From contig CAZWPX010000001.1 of assembly GCA_964636125.1 (NCBI GenBank), forward strand, positions 124,001 through 188,000: DNA of 64,000 bases, given 5' to 3'. Shown one piece after another: positions 18,267 through 27,505 of this stretch. Below the pieces are notes generated by a model. The model was not told the origin of the DNA and did no database searches. It worked only from the letters and a program-made list of their open reading frames with translations. The DNA comes from CAJINA01 sp964636125. GTDB taxonomy: Bacteria; Desulfobacterota; Desulfobacteria; Desulfobacterales; CAJINA01. How positions within the stretch are numbered: the stretch's first letter is position 1; each line of letters opens with the position of its first letter. Both the position numbers and the translations under genes were made by a program.

Positions 18267-19526
18267 TCACTGGAATAGACGTCGGGACGGGACGGCCCAC
18301 ATGTTCGGTTTCCCGATTTGTTCAATCTTGCTGCCGGTGTAAACGACCAGGCCTCCCCGCCACTGTTTTCCGAGCCGCTCGGCCAGGGCCTGCATAGGGC
18401 GCATATCTTTGCCGGCCGCTGAAGCACGGGATTTGATTTCAATGCCAATCAAGCCGCCGGCGGTCTCTATCAGCAGATCAACCTCTCTGCCGGAGCGTGT
18501 TCGATAAAAATAGAGGCTGGCATCAAGCTGTTGCGTCCGAATCCATTTTACGATTTCACCCACAACCATTGTTTCATAAAGCTGCCCGGTGAGTTCACCA
18601 GTGAATCCGGTCAAATGGCGCCAAATGCCAATGTCGGTCCAGTAGAGTTTCGGTGTCTTTACCACTGAACTGGTGAGATTCCGGCGATAGGGCTGGAGCA
18701 GGACGGTCTGGTAGGAGATTCGCAAATATTCAATATATCGCCTGGCGGTGTCCACACTTATTCCGGCGTCCCGGGCGAGTTCAGAGTAGTTCAGCAGCAT
18801 TCCCGATCTAAGGGCCGACAGCTGCTGAAACTTGCGAAAAGGGCTCAAGTCGTCAAGCCGGGCAAGATCGGCCAGATCCCGTTCCAGGTAGGTGTACCCA
18901 TAGTTTTTGAGCCACAACCAGCGCTCACCCGGATCCAGTTGCAGCAGGGCCGGTATGCCGCCCCAATTTAGCAGATGTGTTTCGGCTTCCCGACAGGCGG
19001 TATCATCCTTGTCGAAAAGCGCAGCCGGAACACCGGATAGCGTTTCCTCTAAGGGCCTTGGCGAAAGCAGGGCGTTTAGCAAGGGGGCGGCCGGTTCTTT
19101 GGCCTTCAGGGAAGTATTTATCTCGCACTGCATGAGCGGCCACAATTCGTAGAAGAAAGCCCTGCCTGCCAGTGATTCCCTGATTTTTTTCAGGAGCAGG
19201 ATCTGACTGGAACCGGTCAATAGTGTGAAATTTATCCCTCTGTCATCATAGGCATATTTAACTTTTTCGAAAACAATGGGCTCTTTCTGGGCCTCATCGA
19301 TGGTTGCGTGACCCACCGACTGGGCCCACGCAGCCGAGGAGAGTGCGCGCAAAGCCTCTCTGTTTTCAGGCGAGTCGAGATTAATGTATCTTAAATCAGG
19401 GTAAATCCGTTTTGAAAGTGTCGTTTTACCCGTCTGGCGGGCACCGGTAAGGACGGCGATACGCCGTGAGGTTGCAAGCGGTAAACGCTTTGCCAAAAAG
19501 CGGTACTTATCAGAAATAGCATGCAT
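18267..19526 (-). CDS. AAA family ATP-binding protein with DUF4143 domain
   Basis: A 419-residue protein with P-loop VLTGARQTGKTTLSKRI, RYINLDSPENREAL, TIDEAQKEP and the sensor block FTLLTGSSQILLLKKIRESLAGR. Next come a winged-helix-like segment (ELARDAGISVDTARRYIEYL) and the DUF4143 nuclease-like C-terminus (FYRTRSGREVDLLIE, IEIKSRAS). The ATG at 19526 is preferred to the longer frame: it starts MHAISDKYRFL and leaves the palindrome at 19540-19576 outside the gene. The function of this common accessory family is unsettled. Confidence 0.85.
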   Translation of the reverse strand: MHAISDKYRFLAKRLPLATSRRIAVLTGARQTGKTTLSKRIYPDLRYINLDSPENREALRALSSAAWAQSVGHATIDEAQKEPIVFEKVKYAYDDRGINFTLLTGSSQILLLKKIRESLAGRAFFYELWPLMQCEINTSLKAKEPAAPLLNALLSPRPLEETLSGVPAALFDKDDTACREAETHLLNWGGIPALLQLDPGERWLWLKNYGYTYLERDLADLARLDDLSPFRKFQQLSALRSGMLLNYSELARDAGISVDTARRYIEYLRISYQTVLLQPYRRNLTSSVVKTPKLYWTDIGIWRHLTGFTGELTGQLYETMVVGEIVKWIRTQQLDASLYFYRTRSGREVDLLIETAGGLIGIEIKSRASAAGKDMRPMQALAERLGKQWRGGLVVYTGSKIEQIGKPNMWAVPSRRLFQ

Positions 19527-19539
19527 AGCTTGCAGTTTG

Positions 19540-19576
19540 CCTGTAAATTTGACGATGTCAACATAATATTTACAGG
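19540..19576. promoter_or_regulatory. Nested inverted repeats upstream of the DUF4143 ATPase gene
   Basis: Outer arms CCTGTAAAT (19540-19548) and ATTTACAGG (19568-19576) flank an inner palindrome TTGAC-GAT-GTCAA (19549-19561). It ends 14 nt upstream of the ATG. On the minus strand it contains a TTGACA that could serve as a -35 box. Probably an operator. Confidence 0.55.
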
Positions 19577-19588
19577 TAAAAGGTCGAT

Positions 19589-19978
19589 GGGTGAAACGTG
19601 AGGGCACGCCCGCTTTGATTTCAAGCCGCCGATCAGTAAACTTGAGGCTGCCGGTATGGATTTCAGTGACAGTTGTGAGAATGAATGGCTTGCCACAAGA
19701 TTGCACGGGCCTTGGGGCTTAAGGCGGATCCATCGGAAATTCCTACTCTCGAAGACCAGAAGGCGCTGGTTGTAGAACGCTTTGACTGCCGGTGGTCGCA
19801 AGATGGCACCTGGTTAATGCGGCTGCCGACCGAGGATACCTGCCAGGCCCTGGGCTTTTCGCCACAACTTCGGTACGAGAGTGACGGTGGGCCCGGGATC
19901 GCTTCCATCATGGATCTTTTGCTCGGCTCGGAAACAGTCGGTGAAGATCGGGACGCCTTTCATTTATACCTCACGTAG
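19589..19978 (+). pseudogene. HipA-family toxin remnant, frameshifted
   Basis: The frame from 19685 encodes CHKIARALGL, ALVVERFDCRW, WLMRLPTEDTCQALG and YESDGGPGI, all HipA kinase core motifs. The preceding HipA block (…SCENEWLA) is in a different frame, so a frameshift lies near 19680-19690. The N-terminal HipA domain and the catalytic C-terminal lobe are missing. An intact hipBA pair lies 10 kb downstream. Confidence 0.7.
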
Positions 19979-20016
19979 CGAATTGGTGGACGAAAAGGAA
20001 TGTAGCTGTTTGCCAA

Positions 20017-20109
20017 ATGATTTTCAAGGGGCCGGTGAAGACCATCCAGCTGGTGGATATCCCGGAGCCGGAGCTTCCCACGGATGAATGGGTAAAACGG
20101 TGTTCGTGA
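20017..20109 (+). pseudogene. N-terminal remnant of a zinc-dependent alcohol dehydrogenase
   Basis: A 30-codon frame reads MIFKGPVKTIQLVDIPEPEL then PTDEWVK before a stop. This is the standard N-terminal strand pattern of MDR zinc alcohol dehydrogenases. The rest of the gene is absent. Confidence 0.55.
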
Positions 20110-20155
20110 AGCTCCCAAAGATATTCCGGTAGACACCATCCATTCAAAGGAGATG

Positions 20156-20700
20156 TTTATGCGATTAATCCTACTCTTGTTTGCCCTGGTTTTCAAAGAT
20201 GCGGCCACCGGGTTCGCGGTCCTGACCAGTAAGCAGAAAGATGCTTCATTCAATGCCGCCGCGGAAGGCAAGTTGAAAATTGAAAATGTGGATATGGTCT
20301 TTACGCTTTCGAGCGGGCACATCGAAAACCTGCTGGACGGATTGAACCAGTACGGTATTAGAACCATCGACGTCCGGCACGAGCAGGCTGTGGCCGTGAT
20401 GGCCCACGCGTGGTCGATATACAAAAACAAGCCGGGGGGTCTGCTTCGTCACGGCCGGCCCCGGTTTTACCAACGCGTATCTGGACAACGCGCCCCTGGT
20501 GGTCCTGTGCGGCCGGCATCCCCTGCGGGACGACTTCAGATGTACGCGGCTGAGCATGTTGACAAAACAGGCGTTCCGTTTTACGGTTTATACAGTTCCA
20601 ACAGGTATAAAACCGGTTCCGCAAAATTACTGGAAACCCTTGAGCAGCAGGAAAAGAAACTGATCCTTGTGCCGGGACCGGATTGTCAATCAACGGCCGG
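20156..20700 (+). pseudogene. Degenerate thiamine-diphosphate enzyme (acetolactate synthase-like) fragment
   Basis: One frame encodes VDMVFTLSSGHIENLLDGLN, GIRTIDVRHEQAVAVMAHAW and SIYKNKPG, the N-terminal pyrimidine-binding domain with its essential Glu. The sequence then shifts frame near 20438 to VTAGPGFTNAYLDNAPLVVL and shifts again before MYAAEHVDKTGVPFYGLY. Parts of the conserved GPGFTN region are deleted. Only about a third of a normal enzyme is present, so it is a decaying gene. Confidence 0.75.
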
Positions 20701-20742
20701 ATCCGGGCAGGCTGACAACGGACCTGGCAGCAGGGGGATAAA

Positions 20743-21840
20743 ATGGCGGCAACATATGATGTGCTCATTATAGGGGCGGGGCCCGGCGGTATCACCGCCG
20801 GTTATGCCGCCGGGAAAAAGGGGTATTCCCACATTATTTTGGAGAAGGGCAAACGGGTCTTCCAGGGGATCATTGATTCATATCCAAAAGGTAAAAAGGT
20901 CTACCCGACTATACCCCGGGGTGAGGAGAAGCAGTTCCCGGTAGAGGGGCTCACCCCTCCGGCTGAAAAGATCCCGGTGGAAAAGTATATTGAGCAGGCC
21001 GAAGACTTCGTCCGTCTGAACAATCTCAATGTTCAGTACCAGGACGCGTATCAGGATATCCAAAAGAGCAACGGCGAATTTACCGTTGAAACAAATCAGA
21101 ATGTCTACCGGGCTAAAAAAATCATCTTTGCCTTTGGGAGCAACATTCCAAACGATCTGGGTGTTTACGGGGAGGCCAAAACAGTCGCCCGCCGGATTGA
21201 CAATGTCTCGGACTACATCGGGCGGACCACCCTGGTTATCGGGGGCGGAAATGCAGCCGCGGATATCGTTGCGGCGCTTTCAAAAGAAAAGCGTGAAGCC
21301 GGTGATGCAACCCATGTTTATTGGGGCCACACCAAGAAGCAGTTCAAGGTCAACAAGAATACAGCCCGTGATCTCGGGGAGGAGATCCTGCTCGGCGGCC
21401 AGATAAAAATTCTCCAGGGAGCCATCCCGAAAATAGGCGAAGTCGATACCGAAGGGATCGACCGCTTGTATATCCACCAGAGCCCCGAAATCCAGGCCCG
21501 GGACGATGTCTTTATGTACCAGGGCATGAGTTTTCCCATGAAGAACGTTATCGCCTGTGTCGGGACCCATGGCCCGGCGGGGGTTTTTAATGCGATGGAT
21601 CTGCAGCAGATCGCCTGCACCGGCAATATCTGCAAAATCGCCCGGGAGGGTGAACAACTCCTTTTGCTGACCACCGGTTTGGAAACAAGCCGGGAGGGCA
21701 TCTACGCCATCGGTGGGTCCATCAGTCCATCCTACATGGAAGCTCAGGGCGATGGTACCATTCGGGAGAAAAAACACTCCAATCTCATTTATACAGCGAT
21801 AAAGGACGCGGTGACTGTTATTAACCACATTGATTTCTAA
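20743..21840 (+). CDS. NAD(P)/FAD-dependent oxidoreductase (YpdA/TrxB-like fold)
   Basis: A 365-residue two-dinucleotide-binding flavoprotein. FAD binds at LIIGAGPGGITAGYAAGKKG (residues ~7-26) and NAD(P)H at TLVIGGGNAAADIVAAL. The C-terminal FAD contact is GIYAIGGSISPSYM. The thioredoxin-reductase CxxC is absent, as in bacilliredoxin-reductase YpdA-like proteins. The electron acceptor is unknown. A GGGGG ribosome-binding site precedes the ATG. It follows the gene remnants and is intact. Confidence 0.83.
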   Translation: MAATYDVLIIGAGPGGITAGYAAGKKGYSHIILEKGKRVFQGIIDSYPKGKKVYPTIPRGEEKQFPVEGLTPPAEKIPVEKYIEQAEDFVRLNNLNVQYQDAYQDIQKSNGEFTVETNQNVYRAKKIIFAFGSNIPNDLGVYGEAKTVARRIDNVSDYIGRTTLVIGGGNAAADIVAALSKEKREAGDATHVYWGHTKKQFKVNKNTARDLGEEILLGGQIKILQGAIPKIGEVDTEGIDRLYIHQSPEIQARDDVFMYQGMSFPMKNVIACVGTHGPAGVFNAMDLQQIACTGNICKIAREGEQLLLLTTGLETSREGIYAIGGSISPSYMEAQGDGTIREKKHSNLIYTAIKDAVTVINHIDF

Positions 21841-21925
21841 GCAAGGTGAAACCTCTGGCACGACGTCGAGTGTTTCTGTCTTCAATTCCGAGTATCATAA
21901 CTGAAAATCAATATACGGTCTTTCC

Positions 21926-22315
21926 ATGAAATCAATAAATGTGCCGGAAGCACCTGATGCAATTGGACCGTATTGCCATGCAATGAGATCAGGAAACCTG
22001 GTTTTTTGTTCTGGCCAAACGCCCTTAAATCCCAAGACAATGCAATTGGTAGGATCCACAATTGAGGAACAAACGAAGAGAGTTCTAAAAAACCTATCAA
22101 TTGTCTTATCTGGTATCGGTTTATCCCTGCACAATGTTGTCAAAACAACCGTGTATCTTAAAAATATGGATGATTTTGAAGGCATGAATAAAACATATGC
22201 AGACATGTTTAAAGGACATACACCGAGTCGGACAACCATCTCAATAAAACAGAATCCATTGGATGCGCTGGTCGAAATAGAATGTATAGCGGAGATTGAA
22301 AATCGCTCAACTTAG
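21926..22315 (+). CDS. RidA family protein (enamine/imine deaminase-like)
   Basis: A 129-residue YjgF/YER057c/UK114 protein with AIGPYCHAMRSGNLVFCSGQ, NLSIVLSGIGLSLHNVVKTTVYL and a C-terminal PLDALVEIECIAEI. Canonical RidA has PxR near the position of HTPSRTTISIKQNPLD; the substrate-binding Arg (SR) is present. RidA hydrolyses 2-aminoacrylate-type enamines formed by PLP enzymes. It lies 20 nt before an agmatinase-like gene and may be co-transcribed with it. Confidence 0.9.
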   Translation: MKSINVPEAPDAIGPYCHAMRSGNLVFCSGQTPLNPKTMQLVGSTIEEQTKRVLKNLSIVLSGIGLSLHNVVKTTVYLKNMDDFEGMNKTYADMFKGHTPSRTTISIKQNPLDALVEIECIAEIENRST

Positions 22316-22335
22316 GATAAAAAAAGGGTTTTAAA

Positions 22336-23295
22336 TTGGCGGATACTCTATATGGCGCAATGAATGAACCGCGATATTGCGGGATCCCAACATTTATGCG
22401 AACCCCCCATATCACGGACTTGAATGAACTTGATATTGCCCTTCTGGGGATTCCCTACGACGGCGCCGTTGAAGCCCGCTCCGGGGCAAGGCAGGGACCT
22501 CGGCAAATCAGAGACATGTCAAGCATGATGCGCAAGATTCACCATGTCACCCGTATCAATCCTTATGCACTCTGCAGAGTCGGTGACGTGGGTGATGTCC
22601 ATTTCAATAAGATATTTGATGTCGAATCAAGCCACGCGGATATTGCGGATTTTTTCGACCGGCTTTACGCCAGGGCAGTCATTCCAATAAGTGCCGGTGG
22701 CGATCACTCCATAACCCTCCCCATTATGCGCGCACTTGCAAAAAAGTCATCCCTTGGATTGGTGCATATTGACGCGCACACCGACTGTTGCGATGAAGAG
22801 ATGAACTCCAAATATAGTCATGGGACACCTTTTCGAAGAGCCATTGAGGAAGGCTTGCTTGATCCTGGCAGAACCATCCAGATAGGCATCAGAGGGGCTG
22901 CAAACTCTGACGAATGTTGGGAATTTGGGCGACAACATGGAATTCGGGTGATCTATATCGAGGAATTTTCAAAGATTGGTGTTGAAAACGTGATTGCTGA
23001 AGCCCGGAAAACGGTTGGCGATCAAAGGACGTACCTCTCATTTGATATCGATGGTATCGATCCGGCATTTGCCCCGGGTACCGGGACTCCTGAAATTGGG
23101 GGTATTCTGCCCATTGAGGCCCAGCAACTGATCCGTGGGCTGAGAGGTTTGAATCTCATCGGTGCGGATATCGTGGAAGTCTCACCGCCTTTTGACTCAT
23201 CCGGAAACACGGCTCTCATTGCCGCGACCATAATGTATGAAATATTGTGTATTATTGCGGATGCAAACTATTCATCATCAATGGGCGGCACATAA
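22336..23295 (+). CDS. Agmatinase/ureohydrolase family protein (TTG start)
   Basis: A 319-residue arginase-superfamily enzyme with the binuclear manganese motifs SAGGDHSITLP, VHIDAHTD and SFDIDGIDPAFAPGTGTPE, plus DIVEVSPPFDSSGNTALIAA. It hydrolyses a guanidino compound (agmatine, guanidinobutyrate or similar), releasing urea; the specificity loop does not settle which. The start is TTG at 22336, as no ATG lies before the conserved N-terminus (YCGIPTFMR). It pairs with the RidA gene upstream. Confidence 0.88.
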   Translation: MADTLYGAMNEPRYCGIPTFMRTPHITDLNELDIALLGIPYDGAVEARSGARQGPRQIRDMSSMMRKIHHVTRINPYALCRVGDVGDVHFNKIFDVESSHADIADFFDRLYARAVIPISAGGDHSITLPIMRALAKKSSLGLVHIDAHTDCCDEEMNSKYSHGTPFRRAIEEGLLDPGRTIQIGIRGAANSDECWEFGRQHGIRVIYIEEFSKIGVENVIAEARKTVGDQRTYLSFDIDGIDPAFAPGTGTPEIGGILPIEAQQLIRGLRGLNLIGADIVEVSPPFDSSGNTALIAATIMYEILCIIADANYSSSMGGT

Positions 23296-23343
23296 TTTCA
23301 ACTTAATATCGAAGTTACAAATCGAATGAATGAGATAGAGGGT

Positions 23344-23359
23344 CTACGTTTGACCTTTC
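23344..23359. repeat. Short dispersed repeat CTACGTTTGACCTTTC, copy 1
   Basis: The 16-mer recurs exactly at 27409-27424, each time after an AGAGGG-type purine run and in non-coding DNA. This copy is upstream of the XRE remnant. Confidence 0.5.
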
Positions 23360-23401
23360 TTCACACAACACGCCCCCCTTTTGAAAATTCTTCAGTTTTA
23401 A

Positions 23402-23599
23402 ATTGGTGTAGGTGCTATCGGTGCCTATATCAGGCATCAGCGGCTTGAACAGAACAAAACGCAGGCGCAAGTCGCCAAAGAGGCTGGGACTAACCGCTGG
23501 ACACTGGGTCAGATAGAAAATGGCGAATCTATAACACTTGCCACCCTCATCCAGATATATGGTAATCAGCTGATTGAAACATGGCTGGGGACGTGTTGA
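23402..23599 (+). pseudogene. XRE-type helix-turn-helix regulator remnant
   Basis: The frame encodes GAYIRHQRLEQNKTQAQVAK then EAGTNRWTLGQIENGESITL, a complete XRE HTH, and ends at a TGA after ATLIQIYGNQLIETWLGTC. There is no ATG/GTG start in a sensible place, and the usual leucine-rich tail is degenerate. It resembles HipB-like antitoxins, but no toxin follows. The rest of 23296-23750 holds no other gene. Confidence 0.55.
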
Positions 23600-23750
23600 A
23601 TACGCATATTATCTAATGACAAAAGAATGCAATATTGAAATAATTGGGGTCGCACCTTCGAGTACACCAGCGAATCAACGTTTCTGCGCCTGACCTGTCT
23701 GAACACAACAAACTATCCTCCCGGGTGTGATACCCGTTTGCCCGAAGCCC

Positions 23751-25169
23751 TTATCTACGCCCCCTGGGTTTGCCCCGTTTAGAAGTTTGCAGGGCGCGTT
23801 GTCCTGAACGGGAAGGCTTTTTTACCGCCTTATTGATTTTTCGACGAGAGCGGGATTTCGATTTTAACATTGAGTTTTTGCCGGGTCCCGCCTTTTTCGC
23901 CTTACGGGCTTTCGAGCGCTGTTTTAAATCATTTCTGCGCAGGACAAGTTCTTTCAGGGCCTTGTCCGCCTTCTTTTCGCTGGCGGGGCTATTGGGGCGA
24001 TAGAGAACAAAATCCGGAACATCGCTGTCTTCGGTATAACCGTCTACCTTTTCTACCGGGATCTTCTGCTTCAGCAGGGTTTCGATGGCCTGGAGATAAC
24101 TCCTTTCAGCCTGGCTGACCAGGGAGATGGCCACGCCGCTTACCCCCGCCCGCCCGGTGCGACCGATGCGGTGCACATAATCTTCGGGGGTGCGCGGCAT
24201 GTCGTAATTGACCACATAGGGCAGGGAGCTGATGTCCAGGCCCCTTGCGGCCACATCCGTTGCCACCAGGATGCGGATCTCACCGTTCTTGAACGCCGCG
24301 AGGGTGCGTGTCCTGAAAGACTGGCTTTTGTTGCCATGCATCGCGGCGGCGCTGATGCCCTGGGCGGCCAGTTTCTCGGTAAGTTTATTGGCCCCGTGTT
24401 TTGTGCGGGTAAAGACCAGTGTCCGGGACCAGTTTCCGGTGGTGATCAGGTGGAGGAGAAGCACCCGTTTGTTTGATGGGTCCACCCGGTGAATCTTCTG
24501 GATGATCGCTTCAGCGGCGGTATCGCCGGGCGTCACCTCAATATGTTCCGGATCCTGCAGCATTCTTTTGGCAAGCTTCCGGATAGGTTGGGTGTAGGTG
24601 GCGGAAAACAACAGGGTCCGGCGCTCAGTGGGAACGAGGTCGAGGATCTCTAAAATCTCCTCGCTGAATCCCAGATCCAGCATTCTGTCCGCCTCGTCGA
24701 AAACCAGAAACGCAACGCGGGAAAGATTTAGATGTCTCTGGCTGGCAAGATCCAGCAGGCGGCCGGGGGTGGCCACCAGAATATCAATGCCGCGCTTGAT
24801 CCGGGCGATCTGTGGATTGAGGCGCACCCCGCCGTGAACCACGGTGCAGCGCATGGCGACTGTCCGGGCATAGGTCTTGATGCTCTGACCCACCTGGAGC
24901 GCCAGTTCCCGCGTGGGGGTCAGGACAAGCGCGCGGGGGCGGCGCCGGTTGCCGCTCTGGTGACTCAGAATGTCGACCAGGGGGAGTGCAAACGCATCTG
25001 TTTTTCCCGTTCCGGTGCGGGCATGCGCAAGAATGTCCCGCCCTGCGAGAATAACGGGGATGGCCCGGGTTTGTATGAGGGTGGGGGTGGTGTAGCCTTT
25101 GGTTTCAATGGCTTTAAGCAGTTCAACCCGCAGGCCCAGTTGATCAAATGACTTATTCGTATTCTGCAT
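23751..25169 (-). CDS. DEAD-box ATP-dependent RNA helicase (RhlE-like)
   Basis: A 472-residue DEAD-box helicase. In order it has the Q-motif (FDQLGLRVELLKAIETKGYTTPTLIQ, split here only for description), motif I AHARTGTGKTDAF, PTRELALQV, TPGRLLDL, DEAD in FLVFDEADRMLD, and SAT in LLFSATY. The C-terminal RecA domain follows with DVAARGLDI and HRIGRTGRAG. The last ~80 residues are very Lys/Arg-rich, as in RhlE-type RNA remodelling helicases. It is monocistronic. Confidence 0.95.
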   Translation of the reverse strand: MQNTNKSFDQLGLRVELLKAIETKGYTTPTLIQTRAIPVILAGRDILAHARTGTGKTDAFALPLVDILSHQSGNRRRPRALVLTPTRELALQVGQSIKTYARTVAMRCTVVHGGVRLNPQIARIKRGIDILVATPGRLLDLASQRHLNLSRVAFLVFDEADRMLDLGFSEEILEILDLVPTERRTLLFSATYTQPIRKLAKRMLQDPEHIEVTPGDTAAEAIIQKIHRVDPSNKRVLLLHLITTGNWSRTLVFTRTKHGANKLTEKLAAQGISAAAMHGNKSQSFRTRTLAAFKNGEIRILVATDVAARGLDISSLPYVVNYDMPRTPEDYVHRIGRTGRAGVSGVAISLVSQAERSYLQAIETLLKQKIPVEKVDGYTEDSDVPDFVLYRPNSPASEKKADKALKELVLRRNDLKQRSKARKAKKAGPGKNSMLKSKSRSRRKINKAVKKPSRSGQRALQTSKRGKPRGRR

Positions 25170-25459
25170 GCGCTCTCAAATTTCACGTTTTAACGGACCG
25201 GCCCAAACCGGCCTGCTGCGAATTTTTACGGTGTGATTATTTATATAAAATTTTCAAACTTTTGCAAGTAGGTCAACAAGACTGTAGATAGGCGCGAACG
25301 ATTTTGAAAACAGCTTTTGGATGGATGAGAAATCGTCAGGGAAAAGTTTTACAATCCTACCCAGAGGTATTTTTCCGACGGATTGATACCTCCGACCACC
25401 TTATTTTTGCTTTACCGTCTTTACGAAATCTTCAAAAGCCGATCGGGAATCATAGCTAA

Positions 25460-26146
25460 GAGGTTGCGATAAAACTATCAAAGGCCCAAAATCTTACCAA
25501 AACCATCGATGGCGAAAAGATCCTCAACAACTTCAGCATGGTGGTAAACGGCGGGGACAAGATTGCCTTTGTCGGAGACAACAGCCTAGCCAAGACCGCC
25601 TTGTTCCAAATCCTGGCAGGGGAGATGGAGCCGGATTCCGGCAGCTTCCGATGGGGCCAGACCGTGACTACCTCCTACTTCTCCAAGGATAACAGCCGCT
25701 TCTTCAAGACCGATATACCCCTTGCCCAATGGTTGCTGCAATACGCTCCTGAAGAGGGGCTGAGCTTTGCCCGTAGTTTCCTCGGCCGCATGCTCTTTAC
25801 CGGTGAAGAGGCTATGAAAAAGACCGGGGTTCTTTCCGGCGGGGAGAAGGTGCGCTGCATGCTGGCCCGCATGATGCTGACCGGCTCCAATGTCCTTTTG
25901 CTGGACGAGCCTACCAACCACCTGGACCTGGAGGCCATCACCTCCCTCAACGAGGGACTCATGGCCTTTCCCGAGGTGATTCTTTTCGCTTCCAACGATC
26001 ACCAGTTCGTTTCGACCGTGTCCAACCGTATCGTGGAACTCACCCCGGAAGGCTCCATTGACCAGGCCATGAGCTTTGACGAATACCTGGCCAGTGCCAG
26101 GGTGGCCGAAGAGAGGCAGTCTCACTATTGCGGAGCAAGCGTTTAG
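25460..26146 (+). pseudogene. ABC-F ATPase, C-terminal half only
   Basis: The frame is open from a TAA at 25457 and reads KAQNLTKTIDGEKILNNFSM, then VVNGGDKIAFVGDNSLAKTA (second Walker A) and GEMEPDSGSFRWGQTVTTSY. It continues with the signature VLSGGEKVRCMLARMML, Walker B NVLLLDEPTNHLDL and the switch His in NDHQF. This corresponds to the second ATP-binding cassette of a YbiT/YkpA-type ABC-F protein; the first cassette and linker are missing. An ATG at 25538 could start a 202-residue product, but it would lack half the protein. Confidence 0.8.
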
Positions 26147-26166
26147 GGGCCTTACAAGACGGACCA

Positions 26167-26300
26167 CGCTACAACCCCACCAATAGCGGAACTAAACTCA
26201 AAATACCCCTCTTTTAAGGGCTTAAACGGCCACTTTCGGGGGTAAAACAGGCGATTTAAGACCTATTCCCTGCAAAAACAACTGAGGCACGTTTAGCCTT
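26167..26300. repeat. Dispersed ~135-bp intergenic repeat, copy A
   Basis: Aligns along its whole length with 29610-29746 in the same orientation, including an exact ACTTTCGGGGGTAAAACAGG block. It starts shortly after the stop of the ABC-F remnant. The core carries imperfect inverted arms (CCTCTTTTA / TAAAACAGG) around a ~25-nt middle. Confidence 0.75.
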
Positions 26301-26361
26301 TCTAAACACAATAGACATTGACGGATGTTGTGGACAATATCAACAAACTCAAACGTCCTCA

Positions 26362-27198
26362 TTATGCCTCTAAAACAGACCCAACCGTGCCGAAAAAAAA
26401 GCGATCTTTAAGCCTGGCGTGCAGCATGGAAGCCCTGGCCAGCCCGGTGCAGTGGGAAACGCCTAAAAGGTCGATCTTGTAGTGATCGATCACTTTCAAG
26501 GTCTCGTCGAACTGCTCATCGCCACTGAATCCGAGATGGGTCCCGCCGATAATGGCATGGATGCGATCTTTTTTCATCTGCGCCAGCGCATACTCGATGA
26601 TATTGATCATGCCGGCATGCGCGCACCCCAGCACAATAATCAACCCCTTGTCCGAATCGATGATGAGCGAGAGATCGTCTCTAATGGGGTCGGGATGGAT
26701 GGTTTCACCGTCCGTCCGGATGGCGGACATCTTGGCGTCGCCCTTTTCAAAGGCGCTTTTGCGCGGGATTTCTCCGGTTAAATAGACGCCCGGCCCCACT
26801 TCTACCATTTCGGTTCCCAGTCTAAACTTAGCCCCCAGACCTTCGAGGTAAGGACGACGAAAAGGAATGCCGACAAACCGGGTTTCGTTTTCGGATGACC
26901 ATACCCGTTCATTGAACATGTCCGGGTGACCGAACACATCCACTGAGCCTCTGATCTTGAGGACCGCCGGCAGACCGCCGGTATGGTCATAGTGCCCGTG
27001 ACTGATCATGATCGATTCGATACGCGACAGGTCCTTTCCCAGGGCCAGTGCGTTCTGCGTTATGGCAAACCCCTGACCGGTATCGAACAGATAATTTCCC
27101 TTTTCCGTTTCTACAAAACAGGCGAACCCGTGCTCACCGATTACGCCAAAAGGTACGCCCACAGAGTTTTCACAAAGTATGGTCAGTTTCGATTTCAT
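26362..27198 (-). CDS. MBL-fold metallo-hydrolase (dihydropterin-RFAP synthase-like)
   Basis: A 278-residue protein with MISHGHYDHTGGLPAVL (metal-binding HxHxDH), VLGCAHAGMINIIEYA, IIGGTHLGF and GVSHCTG. These match the MBL group annotated as 7,8-dihydropterin-6-methyl-4-(ribofuranosyl)-aminobenzene 5'-phosphate synthase-like. The ATG at 27198 is chosen because GGAAGAGG precedes it and it begins MKSKLTILCENSVG; the longer frame adds 25 unrelated residues. The biochemical role of most members is unknown. Confidence 0.87.
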   Translation of the reverse strand: MKSKLTILCENSVGVPFGVIGEHGFACFVETEKGNYLFDTGQGFAITQNALALGKDLSRIESIMISHGHYDHTGGLPAVLKIRGSVDVFGHPDMFNERVWSSENETRFVGIPFRRPYLEGLGAKFRLGTEMVEVGPGVYLTGEIPRKSAFEKGDAKMSAIRTDGETIHPDPIRDDLSLIIDSDKGLIIVLGCAHAGMINIIEYALAQMKKDRIHAIIGGTHLGFSGDEQFDETLKVIDHYKIDLLGVSHCTGLARASMLHARLKDRFFFGTVGSVLEA

Positions 27199-27505
27199 AG
27201 GCTTTTTTCCTCTTCCGAAAAACTGAGGGGTCAAAACTACACATTGACAAAACAGATTGTCAAGGTCCTTCATTGGTCAACGCAGTGACTCTGCTACACC
27301 GAGGGTCGCCAAGTTATAGACATTATATGAAAAATTGTGTATCTGTGTCTCGAAAATGGCCTTAATTGACTATTTTTCCACCCAAAACTGCCCGTTTTAG
27401 AGAGGGGGCTACGTTTGACCTTTCCTGCCAAAATACGAGAAAATCAAAGAGTACAGCCTACACACTTGCCCATACTGCCGACCTGTTAAGCCCCCCGCCC
27501 CCGCG
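27199..27505. other. Intergenic region with the second CTACGTTTGACCTTTC copy
   Basis: About 300 bp between two leftward genes with no coding frame. The only structure seen is the 16-mer at 27409-27424 (exact copy of 23344-23359), preceded by an AAAACTGCCCGTTTTAG block that faintly resembles the dyad of the 135-bp repeats. Confidence 0.45.
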
